Positions 9,103-17,751 of a DNA stretch of 55,081 bases are shown in pieces (positions within the stretch are counted from its first letter, which is position 1; every line of letters starts with the position of its first letter). The stretch comes from Sutterella sp. (GTDB taxonomy: Bacteria > Pseudomonadota > Gammaproteobacteria > Burkholderiales > Burkholderiaceae_F). Made by a program: the position numbers and the translations under genes. Below the pieces are notes generated by a model, which was not told the DNA's origin, did no database searches, and saw only the letters and a list, made by a program, of their open reading frames with translations. The DNA lies in NCBI GenBank assembly GCA_019418605.1, contig DYBN01000043.1:1-55081 (forward strand). The letters are read 5' to 3'.

Positions 9103-9139
9103 GGCGCAGGGAAAACTCTTTTTTTTGGGGCCCTGCGCC
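9103..9139. repeat. 9-bp inverted repeat with oligo-T loop before bamB
   Basis: GGCGCAGGG (9103-9111) and CCCTGCGCC (9131-9139) are perfect complements around a 19-nt loop that contains T8. The plan is like the repeat before ndk. No T run follows the right arm, so it is not a standard terminator. Confidence 0.5.
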
Positions 9140-9259
9140 CCTGCGGCGGGAAGGATTCTCTTTTTTGTGTGAACGAACACAGCGCAATCCCCCGGCAAGG
9201 CGAGCGCTTTTTCCCGCCTTTGGAAAACAGACACGAACAAACGACGGAGTACCTCAACA

Positions 9260-10387
9260 ATGCTCAAGCAAAAGCTCACTGTTCTGGCCGCGGCCGCTCT
9301 CGGCGCGCTTGTCATTTCAGGCTGCAGCTCGACGAGTTCGCATGAGCCGGCCGAGCTTGAAGACTATCGCGAACTGGTCGAGGCCGACGAGGTCTGGTCC
9401 AGAAACCTCGGCATGACCGAGGGCAGCCTCATTAGCCCGATCGTCACGTCAAGCGGCATCTATTCGGCCGGCGGCAACGAGCTCTACCGCATCGATCCCC
9501 GCACGGGCGACGTGATCTGGAGCCGCGAGGCCGATGCGGAGATTTCCGCCGGCGTCGGCAGCGACGGCAATTACGTTGCCGTGGGCACCGTCAAGGGCGA
9601 AGTTGAGGTCTACGACGCCGAGGGCCAGAGGCTGTGGACGGCAAGGCTCTCAAGCGAGGTGAGCGTGCCGCCTCTTGTTGGTTCGGGCTTTGTGTTTGTC
9701 CGCACGGCCGACACCCGCATCACGGCCTTTGACGTCACCTCCGGCGAGCGGCGCTGGCGCTATCAGGCGCAGGTCCCGTCGCTTACCGTGCGCGCGCCCT
9801 CGCAGATGCGTTTTTCTCCCGCAGGCGTTCTTGCGGGCCAGGCCAACGGCAGGCTCCTTGCGCTTGACGGCAACGGCCGCACCGTTTTTGAAGCGCCCGT
9901 GGCGCAGGCCAAGGGCATCACCGAAGTCGAGCGACTGGTCGATGTGGTGGGCACGCCCCTGGTCGACGCCAACATGATGTGCGCGGCAGCCTTCCAAGGC
10001 GGCATCCTGTGTCTGTCCAACGCCAACGGCCGCCCGTTGTGGCGCGTCAACGTCGACGCCGTCTCCGGTCCGGTGACCGACGGACGGCATGTCTACGTGG
10101 TGACGTCTCGAGGCGAACTCAACGCCTATGACTATGCAACGGGCAACTTGGTCTGGAGCAACAACAAGCTTTTGTGGCGCGACCTCTCGGCGCCCGTCGT
10201 GCTGGGCGACGTGCTCGCGCTCGGCGACTTTGACGGCGTCGTTCATTTCTTCGATCCCGCCTCGGGCGAGATCATCGGCCGCACGTCGGTTGACGGCGCT
10301 GTTCGCGTGCCTCCCGTCCCGATGGGCGACGGCGCGCTCTTTCAGACCGAGGAAGGCGAAATCTCCTATATCCGTGCCCGCAGGTAG
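9260..10387 (+). CDS. bamB: Outer membrane protein assembly factor BamB
   Basis: The 375-residue lipoprotein has a signal peptide ending in the lipobox VISGC (Cys22). It is followed by a beta-propeller of PQQ-type repeats with recurrent Asp-Pro/Gly-Trp blades, such as IDPRTGDVIWSRE and FDVTSGERRWRY. BamB is the outer-membrane lipoprotein of the BAM complex that helps BamA fold beta-barrel proteins. ATG 9260 follows an AACGACGGAG ribosome-binding region. The 204-nt gap from yfgM, with an inverted repeat, could allow separate expression. Confidence 0.95.
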   Translation: MLKQKLTVLAAAALGALVISGCSSTSSHEPAELEDYRELVEADEVWSRNLGMTEGSLISPIVTSSGIYSAGGNELYRIDPRTGDVIWSREADAEISAGVGSDGNYVAVGTVKGEVEVYDAEGQRLWTARLSSEVSVPPLVGSGFVFVRTADTRITAFDVTSGERRWRYQAQVPSLTVRAPSQMRFSPAGVLAGQANGRLLALDGNGRTVFEAPVAQAKGITEVERLVDVVGTPLVDANMMCAAAFQGGILCLSNANGRPLWRVNVDAVSGPVTDGRHVYVVTSRGELNAYDYATGNLVWSNNKLLWRDLSAPVVLGDVLALGDFDGVVHFFDPASGEIIGRTSVDGAVRVPPVPMGDGALFQTEEGEISYIRARR

Positions 10388-10435
10388 GCCCGAGGGTGGG
10401 CTTGCCCGCGCGCAGCTTTATTCAACGACATTCGT

Positions 10436-11794
10436 ATGGTTCCCGTAGTAGCCCTGGTCGGCCGGCCCAACGTCGGCAAATCGACGCTATTTAACCGGCT
10501 TACGCGCAGCCGCGATGCGCTGGTCGCCGATTTCCCTGGACTGACGCGCGACAGACAGTACGGCCAGGGCCGCATCGGCCCCTGCCCTTACATTGTGGTC
10601 GACACCGGGGGGTTCGAGCCCGTCAAGAGCGAAGGCATCGTGCGCGAGATGGCCGGACAGGCCGAGGCCGCCATTGCCGAGGCCGACGTCATTGTCTTTG
10701 TTTGCGACGCCCGCAGCGGCCTGACGCCGCATGACGAGCGCATTGCAAGGCGCCTGCGCCTTGCGGGACGCCCCGTGTGGCTTGCCGTCAACAAATGCGA
10801 GGGCCTGGCGCACGAACATGTCGCCGAGTTCCACGAGCTCGGCATGGGCGAGCCCTGGCGCATTTCCGCCACGCACGGCCATGGCGTCGCCGCCTTGATG
10901 AACAAGGTGCTCGAGCCCTTTGTCGAGCAGGGTGAAGAGGACAAAGAGACCGACGCAGCCGAGAGTGAAGACGCTCCCAAGCGCATCAAGATTTGCCTTG
11001 CCGGGCGCCCCAACGTCGGCAAGTCGACACTGGCCAACGCCCTTTTGGGAGAAGAAAGGCTCATTGCCTTTGACATGCCCGGCACGACGCGCGACGCCAT
11101 CAAGGTCGACTTTGAGCTCGACGGGCAGCCTTTTCGCCTGATCGACACCGCAGGTCTGCGCCGCAAGGGAAAGGTTTTCGAGGCCATCGAGAAGTTTTCC
11201 GTCATCAAGACGCTGCAGGCCATTGAAGAGTGCAACGTGTGCATTCTGGTGCTCGACGCCCTTGCTGGCATCAGCGCAAGCGATGCGCACATCGCGGGCT
11301 ATGCGATGGACTCGGGCCGGGCGCTTGTGGTGGCGGTCAACAAGTGGGACGGACTTGACGGCTACAAGAGGGGCTTGGTTGATCTTGACATTGAGCGCAA
11401 GTTCCACTTTTTGCGCTGGGCGCGCTTTATCCATATCTCGGCATTAAAGCGCAACGGACTCAATCATCTCATGCGGGCCGTGCGCGATGCGCATGCGGCA
11501 AGCTTTGCCAAGCTCTCAACGCCGAAACTGACGCGCACGCTTCTTGAGGCCGTTCAACAGCAGCAGCCCGCAAGAAGCGGACGCATCCGCCCCAAGCTGC
11601 GCTACGCGCACCAGGGCGGCATGAACCCGCCGGTTATCGTCATTCACGGCAACAGCCTGCAGGCTGTGTCCGAGAGCTACAAGCGCTACCTCGAAGGGGT
11701 CTTCCGGCAGGCCTTCAACCTTGCGGGCACGCCGCTGCGTGTCGAGCTCAAGAGCAACCGCAATCCCTACGTTGAGGACAGCGGCAGGAAGTAG
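10436..11794 (+). CDS. der: Ribosome-assembly GTPase Der (EngA)
   Basis: The 452-residue protein carries two tandem GTPase domains, each with the G1 motif GRPNVGKST (residues 9-17 and about 190-198). The G3 motifs are DTGG and DTAG, and the NKCE and NKWD sites recognise guanine. A C-terminal KH-like domain (about 365-452) completes the Der architecture. Der acts in 50S subunit maturation. It ends the ispG-hisS-yfgM-bamB-der run. Confidence 0.97.
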   Translation: MVPVVALVGRPNVGKSTLFNRLTRSRDALVADFPGLTRDRQYGQGRIGPCPYIVVDTGGFEPVKSEGIVREMAGQAEAAIAEADVIVFVCDARSGLTPHDERIARRLRLAGRPVWLAVNKCEGLAHEHVAEFHELGMGEPWRISATHGHGVAALMNKVLEPFVEQGEEDKETDAAESEDAPKRIKICLAGRPNVGKSTLANALLGEERLIAFDMPGTTRDAIKVDFELDGQPFRLIDTAGLRRKGKVFEAIEKFSVIKTLQAIEECNVCILVLDALAGISASDAHIAGYAMDSGRALVVAVNKWDGLDGYKRGLVDLDIERKFHFLRWARFIHISALKRNGLNHLMRAVRDAHAASFAKLSTPKLTRTLLEAVQQQQPARSGRIRPKLRYAHQGGMNPPVIVIHGNSLQAVSESYKRYLEGVFRQAFNLAGTPLRVELKSNRNPYVEDSGRK

Positions 11795-12142
11795 CGCGGC
11801 GGGCCCTGCGCGTTGTTGCCGAAAGTCACAACTTTCTTACTGTGCCAGCAGGACTTGCGCGACAACGCCGGGCTATTTTGTTTTACTATTGAGCCGTGCT
11901 CTGGGCGCGGTTGAGGGCGCGGCTACGGGAAGAAAGTTTTTTCCCGGGCTGCGGCGTCTTCTGCCCTCGAGCGGGACGGTCCGCCGGCATTGGCTCTCTT
12001 TTTTATAGAGCCGGACGGCTGCCGTATAACAACAACAAAACAGCAGGCGCATGTTCTTTTGCAAGACCGGCGCCGAGGCCTCCTGCAGCACAAGCAGGCG
12101 GCTCGGCCGGCTTCAATGAGAGTGCGTCGACGGAGAACAACA
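11795..12142. other. Gap between der and hfq
   Basis: No gene is seen in these 348 bases. The main signal is a candidate promoter at 12004-12032. A reading frame into hfq is open from 11990, but its first 51 residues are Arg-rich and unlike Hfq, so it is treated as untranslated leader. Confidence 0.6.
12004..12032 (+). promoter_or_regulatory. Candidate sigma70 promoter of hfq-hflX
   Basis: TTTATA (12004-12009), a 17-nt spacer and TATAAC (12027-12032). Four of six and five of six positions match consensus. It predicts a leader of about 105 nt before hfq. Confidence 0.45.
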
Positions 12143-12379
12143 ATGAGCAGCAATAAAGGGCAGCTTCTGCAGGATCCGTTCCTGAACATTTTGCGCAAGG
12201 ATCACATTCCTGTGTCGATTTATCTCGTCAACGGCATCAAGCTTCAGGGACAGATTGAATCTTTTGATCAGTACGTGGTGCTGCTTCGCAACACTGTCAC
12301 CCAAATGGTCTACAAGCATGCAATCAGCACCGTCGTTCCGACTCGGGCGGTGAACATGCCCAGCGTGCCGGAAGATTAA
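12143..12379 (+). CDS. hfq: RNA chaperone Hfq
   Basis: The 78-residue Sm-like protein forms a hexameric ring that pairs small RNAs with mRNAs. The core is clear: QDPFLNILRKDHIPVSIYL (Sm1), then LVNGIKLQGQIESFDQ and the Sm2 signature YKHAIST. The C-terminal tail is short (about ten residues after the Sm fold), as in other Betaproteobacteria. The start at 12143 follows GGAGAACAACA and matches the family N-terminus MSSNKGQ. The hflX start lies two bases after the stop. Confidence 0.98.
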   Translation: MSSNKGQLLQDPFLNILRKDHIPVSIYLVNGIKLQGQIESFDQYVVLLRNTVTQMVYKHAISTVVPTRAVNMPSVPED

Positions 12380-12381
12380 AG

Positions 12382-13605
12382 TTGGCGAAATTTCAGTTTG
12401 ACAGTGCGCGGGAGGCCGAGGCCGCCCGCGCTTTTCTTGTGACCGTCTCGCTCGGAGGTCCCGTGCGCTCCGATGCGGCCCAGGAACTGACCGAGCTTGT
12501 CTGTTCCGATGCGCTCGAGCCGGTTGGCCTTTTGCAGGCGCGCCGCGACAAGCCCGATCCCGCCACCTATCTCGGAAGCGGAAAGATCGAGGAGATAAAG
12601 GGGCTTGCGCAGGCAGGACGCGCCGATGTGGTGGTCTTTGACGCTGCGCTCTCGGCCGCGCAGGAGCGCAACATTTCCAACATTGTCGGGCTGCCGGTGC
12701 TCGATCGAACGGAACTCATCCTTGAAATCTTCCGGCGCCGCGCCAAAAGCAAGGAAGGGCGCCTGCAGGTTGAGCTTGCGCGCCTGGAGCACCTCTCCAC
12801 GCGCCTTGTGCGCGGCTGGACGCACCTTGAGCGCCAAAGAGGCGGCCTGGGAAAGACGGGCGGGCCCGGCGAAAAGCAGATCGAGCTTGACCGGCGCATG
12901 ATCGCCTCGCGCGTGAAGATGCTTCGCGCGCAGCTCAAAAAACTCGCGCGGCAGCGCGACACGCAGCGCCGCTCGCGCATGCGCACCGACACCGTGACGG
13001 TAAGCCTCGTGGGCTACACCAACGCCGGAAAGTCCACGCTGTTTAACCGCCTCACGCGCGAGGAGACCTACGCGGCCGACCAGCTCTTTGCAACGCTCGA
13101 CACCACGGCGCGCCGCTGCTGGGTGAGCAGCGACGAGACCGTGATCCTCTCGGACACCGTGGGTTTTATCCGCGGACTGCCGCATCAGCTCGTGGAGGCC
13201 TTCAAGTCGACGCTTGACGAAACCGTGCACGCGGATTTGCTGCTTCACGTCGTGGATTCAAGCTCCCCCGTGCGCGAAGAGCAGATGGCGTCGGTGGCCG
13301 AAGTGCTCGCTCAGATTGATGCCGACGACATTCCCGTCATCACCGTCTACAACAAGGCGGACCTCTCGGGGCTTGAGCCCGCCGTGCAGCGCCGCCCCGA
13401 CGGGAGCATCCGCTCGGTGGTCGTCAGCGCCGCCACCGGCGCGGGGCTTGATCTTTTGCGCGAGGCGCTCGCGGAAACGGCGGCAAGGCTGCGAAAGGAA
13501 AACGCGTCCGTCCCCCGCGAGCCCGAGGACTGGGAACTTGCGCAGGAGCGCCGCACCACGCAAAGCGATGCGCAGGCGCTCGCCGCCCTTGAAGCGCTTA
13601 TTTAG
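12382..13605 (+). CDS. hflX: Ribosome-associated GTPase HflX
   Basis: The 407-residue protein has an N-terminal HflX domain (about 10-190, with the Gly-rich GGLGKTGGPGEKQIE linker). The GTPase domain contains GYTNAGKSTLFNRL (G1), LDTTARR (switch region), DTVGFI (G3) and NKAD (G4). HflX binds 50S and 70S ribosomes and can split stalled ones. The start is TTG at 12382, two bases after the hfq stop, which implies translational coupling. An ATG start with better spacing was not found. Confidence 0.95.
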   Translation: MAKFQFDSAREAEAARAFLVTVSLGGPVRSDAAQELTELVCSDALEPVGLLQARRDKPDPATYLGSGKIEEIKGLAQAGRADVVVFDAALSAAQERNISNIVGLPVLDRTELILEIFRRRAKSKEGRLQVELARLEHLSTRLVRGWTHLERQRGGLGKTGGPGEKQIELDRRMIASRVKMLRAQLKKLARQRDTQRRSRMRTDTVTVSLVGYTNAGKSTLFNRLTREETYAADQLFATLDTTARRCWVSSDETVILSDTVGFIRGLPHQLVEAFKSTLDETVHADLLLHVVDSSSPVREEQMASVAEVLAQIDADDIPVITVYNKADLSGLEPAVQRRPDGSIRSVVVSAATGAGLDLLREALAETAARLRKENASVPREPEDWELAQERRTTQSDAQALAALEALI

Positions 13606-13767
13606 GCGCTTCCCGCATCTCCTGTAACAAGCCGTTAGGCGCGCCGGGAGGCCCGCGGGCTCGATGCTAAACTCATAACGCCTTAATTCTTTGTAGTGTC
13701 TGCTGCGCGGCCCGAAGCCTGCGGGTTTTGTGCGGCATGCAGACCACGTATTGGAAAGAATCGACAC

Positions 13768-15375
13768 ATGTCTATCAATGACCCTCAGTGGGGCCGCAAC
13801 GCCGGACAGCCGCGTCCGACGAATGCAAATTCAGAAGGCGGCGAAAACGATGATCGCCGCAGCGGTGCAGATGATGCGCGCGAAAACGGCCGCCCGGCGC
13901 AAGGATCGCAGGCGGGCGAGGCGCAAAACCGCGAGCAGGGCCGGCAGCAGGACTATGAAGACGAGCGCGCCCAGGGCGCCTCTGACGACCCCCGGCGCCG
14001 CGGGCAAACGAGTGACCTGGATCAGCTCTGGGACGACTTCAACCGCATGCTGGGCTCTTTGATGGGAGGCGCTCGCAATGGCCGCAGGCCCGGCCCCGGG
14101 CGAGACAACGATGGCGCCCGCGAAGACAACGAGCGCTTTTCCAGAGGAGACGAAGAAGCGCGCCGCGGCGCCCCGCAGGACGATCGCCGCGAAGAGTCTC
14201 GCTTTGAGCGTCCCGATGCACGCGCTGGCGCGGGCTCTCGCGGTCCCGGCTCCCCCAGGGGGCCTTTCGGGCGAAGGTCCGGAGGGCGCGCGCAGCGCGC
14301 TTCCGGCCGCAGCCTGCTGCTTCTTTGCGCCGTGGCCGTCGTCGGCTGGGCCGCAAGCGGCATCTACATTGTTCCGGAAGGCCAGGTGGGCGTTGTCACA
14401 ACGTTCGGGCGCTACACAAAGGACAGCGCCGCGGGCATCAACTGGCGTGCGCCCTGGCCCATTCAGGACGTGGAAATTGTCGACGTCTCGAGCGTGCGCA
14501 AGGCTGAAATCGGCATCAACGGCAGCACGAGCCGTCTGCGCGAAGCGCTGATGCTCACCGACGACGAAAACATCGTCGATGTGCAGTTCAACGTTCAGTA
14601 CCGCATCAAGCCGCATCAGGCCAAGGATTTTCTCTTTAGGAGCAGAGATCCGGATCAGGCTGTGATTGGCGCCGCTGAAAGCGCCATGCGCGAGGTGGTG
14701 GGCGCCAAGAAGATGGACTCGGTTCTCTTTGAGAGCAAGCAGGAGATTGCCGCCGCCGTGCAGACGCTCATGCAACAGATGCTTGACCGCTACCAGACGG
14801 GCATCGAGGTGATGAGCGTTGCCATTCAAAACGCGCAGCCCCCGCAGCAGGTGCAGGCGGCCTTTAACGACGCCGTCAAGGCCGGGCAGGATCGGGAGCG
14901 TCAGATCAACGAAGGCCAGGCCTACGCCAACGCCGTGGTGCCGGCGGCGCGCGGCACGGCCTCGCGCCTGATTCAGGAAGCCGAAGGCTACAAGGCGCGC
15001 GTGGTGGAGACCGCCACGGGCGACGCAGAGCGCTTCTCGATGGTTCTCTCTCAGTATGAGAAGGCCCCTGAAGTGACGCGCGAGCGCATCTATATCGACG
15101 CCATGCGCGACATCTACGCCTCGACCAAGAAGGTGCTCATCGACTCCAAGGCCGGCAGCAACCTTTTGTACCTGCCGCTTGACAAGCTCCTTGAGAAAAA
15201 CACGGCGGGCGCCGCCGCAGCGAGCGCCTCGGGCGTGATTGAACCGGCATCCGCACCGGCGGCACCGGCTTCGGCGCAGGCCAAGCCCGCCGCATCCGAG
15301 AGCTCGTCGGCTCTTCGCCGGCCGGCTGCAAACAATGATGATCCCCGCGCCATCTTCCGCATGCGCGGCGAATAA
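13768..15375 (+). CDS. hflK: HflK, subunit of the HflKC regulator of FtsH
   Basis: The 535-residue protein is longer than typical HflK (about 420). A glycine/arginine/aspartate-rich cytoplasmic region of about 185 residues precedes one membrane helix (SLLLLCAVAVVGWAASGIYI), followed by a periplasmic SPFH/prohibitin domain. Residues from about 490 form an Ala/Pro/Ser-rich tail. HflK and HflC form a large cage around the FtsH protease. The ATG at 13768 opens with MSINDPQWG, a typical HflK start. The frame is open from 13696, but that extension is not HflK-like. Confidence 0.94.
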   Translation: MSINDPQWGRNAGQPRPTNANSEGGENDDRRSGADDARENGRPAQGSQAGEAQNREQGRQQDYEDERAQGASDDPRRRGQTSDLDQLWDDFNRMLGSLMGGARNGRRPGPGRDNDGAREDNERFSRGDEEARRGAPQDDRREESRFERPDARAGAGSRGPGSPRGPFGRRSGGRAQRASGRSLLLLCAVAVVGWAASGIYIVPEGQVGVVTTFGRYTKDSAAGINWRAPWPIQDVEIVDVSSVRKAEIGINGSTSRLREALMLTDDENIVDVQFNVQYRIKPHQAKDFLFRSRDPDQAVIGAAESAMREVVGAKKMDSVLFESKQEIAAAVQTLMQQMLDRYQTGIEVMSVAIQNAQPPQQVQAAFNDAVKAGQDRERQINEGQAYANAVVPAARGTASRLIQEAEGYKARVVETATGDAERFSMVLSQYEKAPEVTRERIYIDAMRDIYASTKKVLIDSKAGSNLLYLPLDKLLEKNTAGAAAASASGVIEPASAPAAPASAQAKPAASESSSALRRPAANNDDPRAIFRMRGE

Positions 15376-15399
15376 CCTGACGTAGGGGACGAAAGAACA

Positions 15400-16281
15400 A
15401 TGAAGAAACTGACCGCTTTGATCATTGCCGCGGTGATTGCCGTGGGCGCCGTGCGCCTTTGCGTGTATACCGTGGGCGAGCGCGAATACGCGCTGGTGTT
15501 TGCCTTGGGCGAACTCGTCGACGTCAAGAGCAAGCCCGGGCTCTATGTGAAGCTGCCCGCGCCGCTGCAAAACGTCGTTTATCTCGATCGACGCATCCTG
15601 ACCATGGATACGCCGCAGGCCGATCTGGTGCAGACGAGCGAAAAGAAAAACCTTCTCATCGACAGCTTCGTGAAGTGGCGCATTCTTGACGCCCGTTCGT
15701 ACTGGGTCTCGTTTCTTGGCAGCGAGCGCGCCGCCGAGGACCGCGTGGCTGCCTTGCTGCGCGACGTGCTCAATCAGACGGTGAACCGCCGCACGGTCAA
15801 TCAGATCACAAGCCGCGAGCGCGACCGCGCCATGAGCGAAATCCGCACCGCCCTGCAGGAGCGCGTCAAGGACGTCGGCATTGAAATCGTCGACGTGCGC
15901 CTCAAGCGCGTTGACTTCACGCCCGAGATTTCCGAGTCGGTGTACCGCCGCATGGAGGCCGAACGCAAGCGCGTGGCCAGCGAAGAGCGCAGCATGGGCG
16001 CGGCCGCGGCCGAAAAGATCCGCGCCGAGGCGGACCGGCAGCGCGCCGTCATTCTGGCCGAAGCCTATCGCGACGCCCAGCGCATCAAGGGCGAGGGCGA
16101 CTCGCGCGCCAACGAAATCTACAACGATGCGTTCGGAAAGAATCCCGAGTTCGCGCGCTTTTACCGCAACATCGATGCCTATCGTCAGAGTCTGGGCAAG
16201 CCCACGGACATGATGGTGCTCGACGGCAGCGGCGAATTCTTTGAGATTCTGAAGAACCCCTCGGCCGCAGGCGGCAACTGA
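15400..16281 (+). CDS. hflC: HflC, subunit of the HflKC regulator of FtsH
   Basis: The 293-residue partner of HflK has an N-terminal membrane helix (ALIIAAVIAVGAVRLCVY), then a periplasmic SPFH domain containing GEREYALVFALGE and GLYVKLPAPLQNV, and a helical region with EAERKRVASEERS. It starts 24 nt after hflK, the standard operon order. Length and motifs are normal. Confidence 0.96.
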   Translation: MKKLTALIIAAVIAVGAVRLCVYTVGEREYALVFALGELVDVKSKPGLYVKLPAPLQNVVYLDRRILTMDTPQADLVQTSEKKNLLIDSFVKWRILDARSYWVSFLGSERAAEDRVAALLRDVLNQTVNRRTVNQITSRERDRAMSEIRTALQERVKDVGIEIVDVRLKRVDFTPEISESVYRRMEAERKRVASEERSMGAAAAEKIRAEADRQRAVILAEAYRDAQRIKGEGDSRANEIYNDAFGKNPEFARFYRNIDAYRQSLGKPTDMMVLDGSGEFFEILKNPSAAGGN

Positions 16282-16288
16282 GGCGCTG

Positions 16289-16480
16289 ATGAAGGTCATC
16301 CTCCTTGCCCTGGGGTTCATGATCGTTTTTGAGGGGATCTTCCCGCTCATTGCGCCCGGACTCTGGCAGCGCTCGCTTGCGCAGATTTCGCGCGTGCCGC
16401 CGGAGACGGTGCGGCGCGCGGCGATGATTCTCGTAGCCTTTGGACTTGCCTGGATTTGGCTGCTGACAAGCTTCGTTTGA
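16289..16480 (+). CDS. DUF2065 (YjeT-like) small membrane protein
   Basis: A 63-residue protein with two hydrophobic helices, about 1-24 and 43-62, joined by a short basic segment with SRVPPETVRRA. This is the DUF2065 pattern, a family of unknown function regularly encoded next to hflC. The ATG is seven bases after the hflC stop, so it should be translated from the same transcript. Its constant position suggests a link to HflKC-FtsH, but no activity is established. Confidence 0.85.
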   Translation: MKVILLALGFMIVFEGIFPLIAPGLWQRSLAQISRVPPETVRRAAMILVAFGLAWIWLLTSFV

Positions 16481-16569
16481 TAAAAAAAGGGCGTGCTCGA
16501 GCTGGCAAGGGAGATTGACAAAGAGCCCGCGCGCCTTCTTTCATTAGCCTTGTAAAAGATAAGAAAAAA

Positions 16570-17733
16570 ATGCCCAATTGGTTGATCCCGGACAACTTTG
16601 CGGACATCCTGCCCCGGCAGGCGCGCACGCTTGAAAACATGCGCCGCAAGTGTCTTGATTTGTTTGCGCGGCACGGCTTTGAGCTCGTGCAGCCGCCCCT
16701 GGTGGAGTTCGTTGATTCGCTTCTTACCGGCAGCGGCAGCGACCTTGACAACAACACCTTCAAGTTCATGGATCAAAAAGGCGGCAAGATGATCGGTCTT
16801 CGGGCCGACATGACGCCGCAGGCCGCGCGCATCGACGCGCACATTCTCAACCGTACGGGCGTAAGCCGCCTGTGCTACGCGGGTAGCTGCCTGCACGCGC
16901 GTCCCATGCATCCGCTTGCCTCAAGAGAGCCCGTGGTTGCAGGCGCCGAACTTTTCGGCGCCTCGGGGCTTGAGGCCGATGCCGAGGTGATGCGCCTGGC
17001 AGTCAAGAGCCTGCGCGAGCTTGGCATCAAGCGCGTGCACATCGACATTGGGCACACGGGCGTGCTGCGCTCGCTCCTAGACGGCTCGTCGCTTACCGAC
17101 GAGAGGCTGCATGCGCTTGTGCGGGCGCTGCGCATGAAGGATCCCGTGGCGCTTGCCGCGGCCTCGGCCGACTTTGACGAAGCCACGCGCGATGGGCTGC
17201 AGCGGCTCGTTCGCCACTTCGGAGACGTGAGCGTGCTCGACATTCTCGAGCGCGAGCTTCCCGACAAGCCCGCCGTGATTGAAGCGCTCGAAGAGGTGCG
17301 CACGCTCTCCAAGCTCTGCGGCGCCGACGAGGTGAGCTTTGACTTCTGCGACGTGCACGGCTATCAGTACCTCACGGGCATCACGTTCTCGGTGAACATA
17401 CCGCAATATGCTCAGGCGGTTTTGCGCGGCGGGCGGTATGATGGTGTCGGTTTGGCCTTCGGACGCTCGCGTCCGGCCTGTGGTTTTACGATCTATCTGC
17501 GGGCGCTCGCCGGCGTGCCCGAGCTTGAGGAACCGGCGCTGCCCGAGGCCATCATTGCGGCCGGTCCCGTCGAACCCGAATTCGAGGCCTGCGTCGAGCG
17601 CATGCGCGACGAGGGCTACACGGTGGTGCGTCTTTTGCCCGGAGAGAGGGCCGAGGACGTGACTCGGCAGTTTTGCGTGACGCACGAGCTGCTGCGCACG
17701 CCCGAAGGATTTGAGCTCGTTGCTCGAAACTAA
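16570..17733 (+). CDS. hisZ: ATP phosphoribosyltransferase regulatory subunit HisZ
   Basis: The 387-residue protein is a histidyl-tRNA synthetase paralogue. It has the catalytic core (PNWLIPDNFADILPRQ, LRADMTPQAARI, LRGGRYDGVG) but lacks the HisRS anticodon-binding C-terminus. HisZ pairs with the short-form HisG in the first step of histidine biosynthesis. The hflC-DUF2065-hisZ-purA order is a recognised betaproteobacterial arrangement. No hisG is in the window, so the partner must lie elsewhere. Confidence 0.94.
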   Translation: MPNWLIPDNFADILPRQARTLENMRRKCLDLFARHGFELVQPPLVEFVDSLLTGSGSDLDNNTFKFMDQKGGKMIGLRADMTPQAARIDAHILNRTGVSRLCYAGSCLHARPMHPLASREPVVAGAELFGASGLEADAEVMRLAVKSLRELGIKRVHIDIGHTGVLRSLLDGSSLTDERLHALVRALRMKDPVALAAASADFDEATRDGLQRLVRHFGDVSVLDILERELPDKPAVIEALEEVRTLSKLCGADEVSFDFCDVHGYQYLTGITFSVNIPQYAQAVLRGGRYDGVGLAFGRSRPACGFTIYLRALAGVPELEEPALPEAIIAAGPVEPEFEACVERMRDEGYTVVRLLPGERAEDVTRQFCVTHELLRTPEGFELVARN

Positions 17734-17751
17734 AGCTAGGAGTTTAGGAAT

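Noticed and set aside
13831..16911. A 1026-codon open frame on the minus strand
   Set aside because: It lies fully antisense to hflK, hflC, the DUF2065 gene and the start of hisZ, all of which have clear homology. Long antisense frames are common in GC-rich DNA with strong codon bias, and its sequence shows no recognisable domain.
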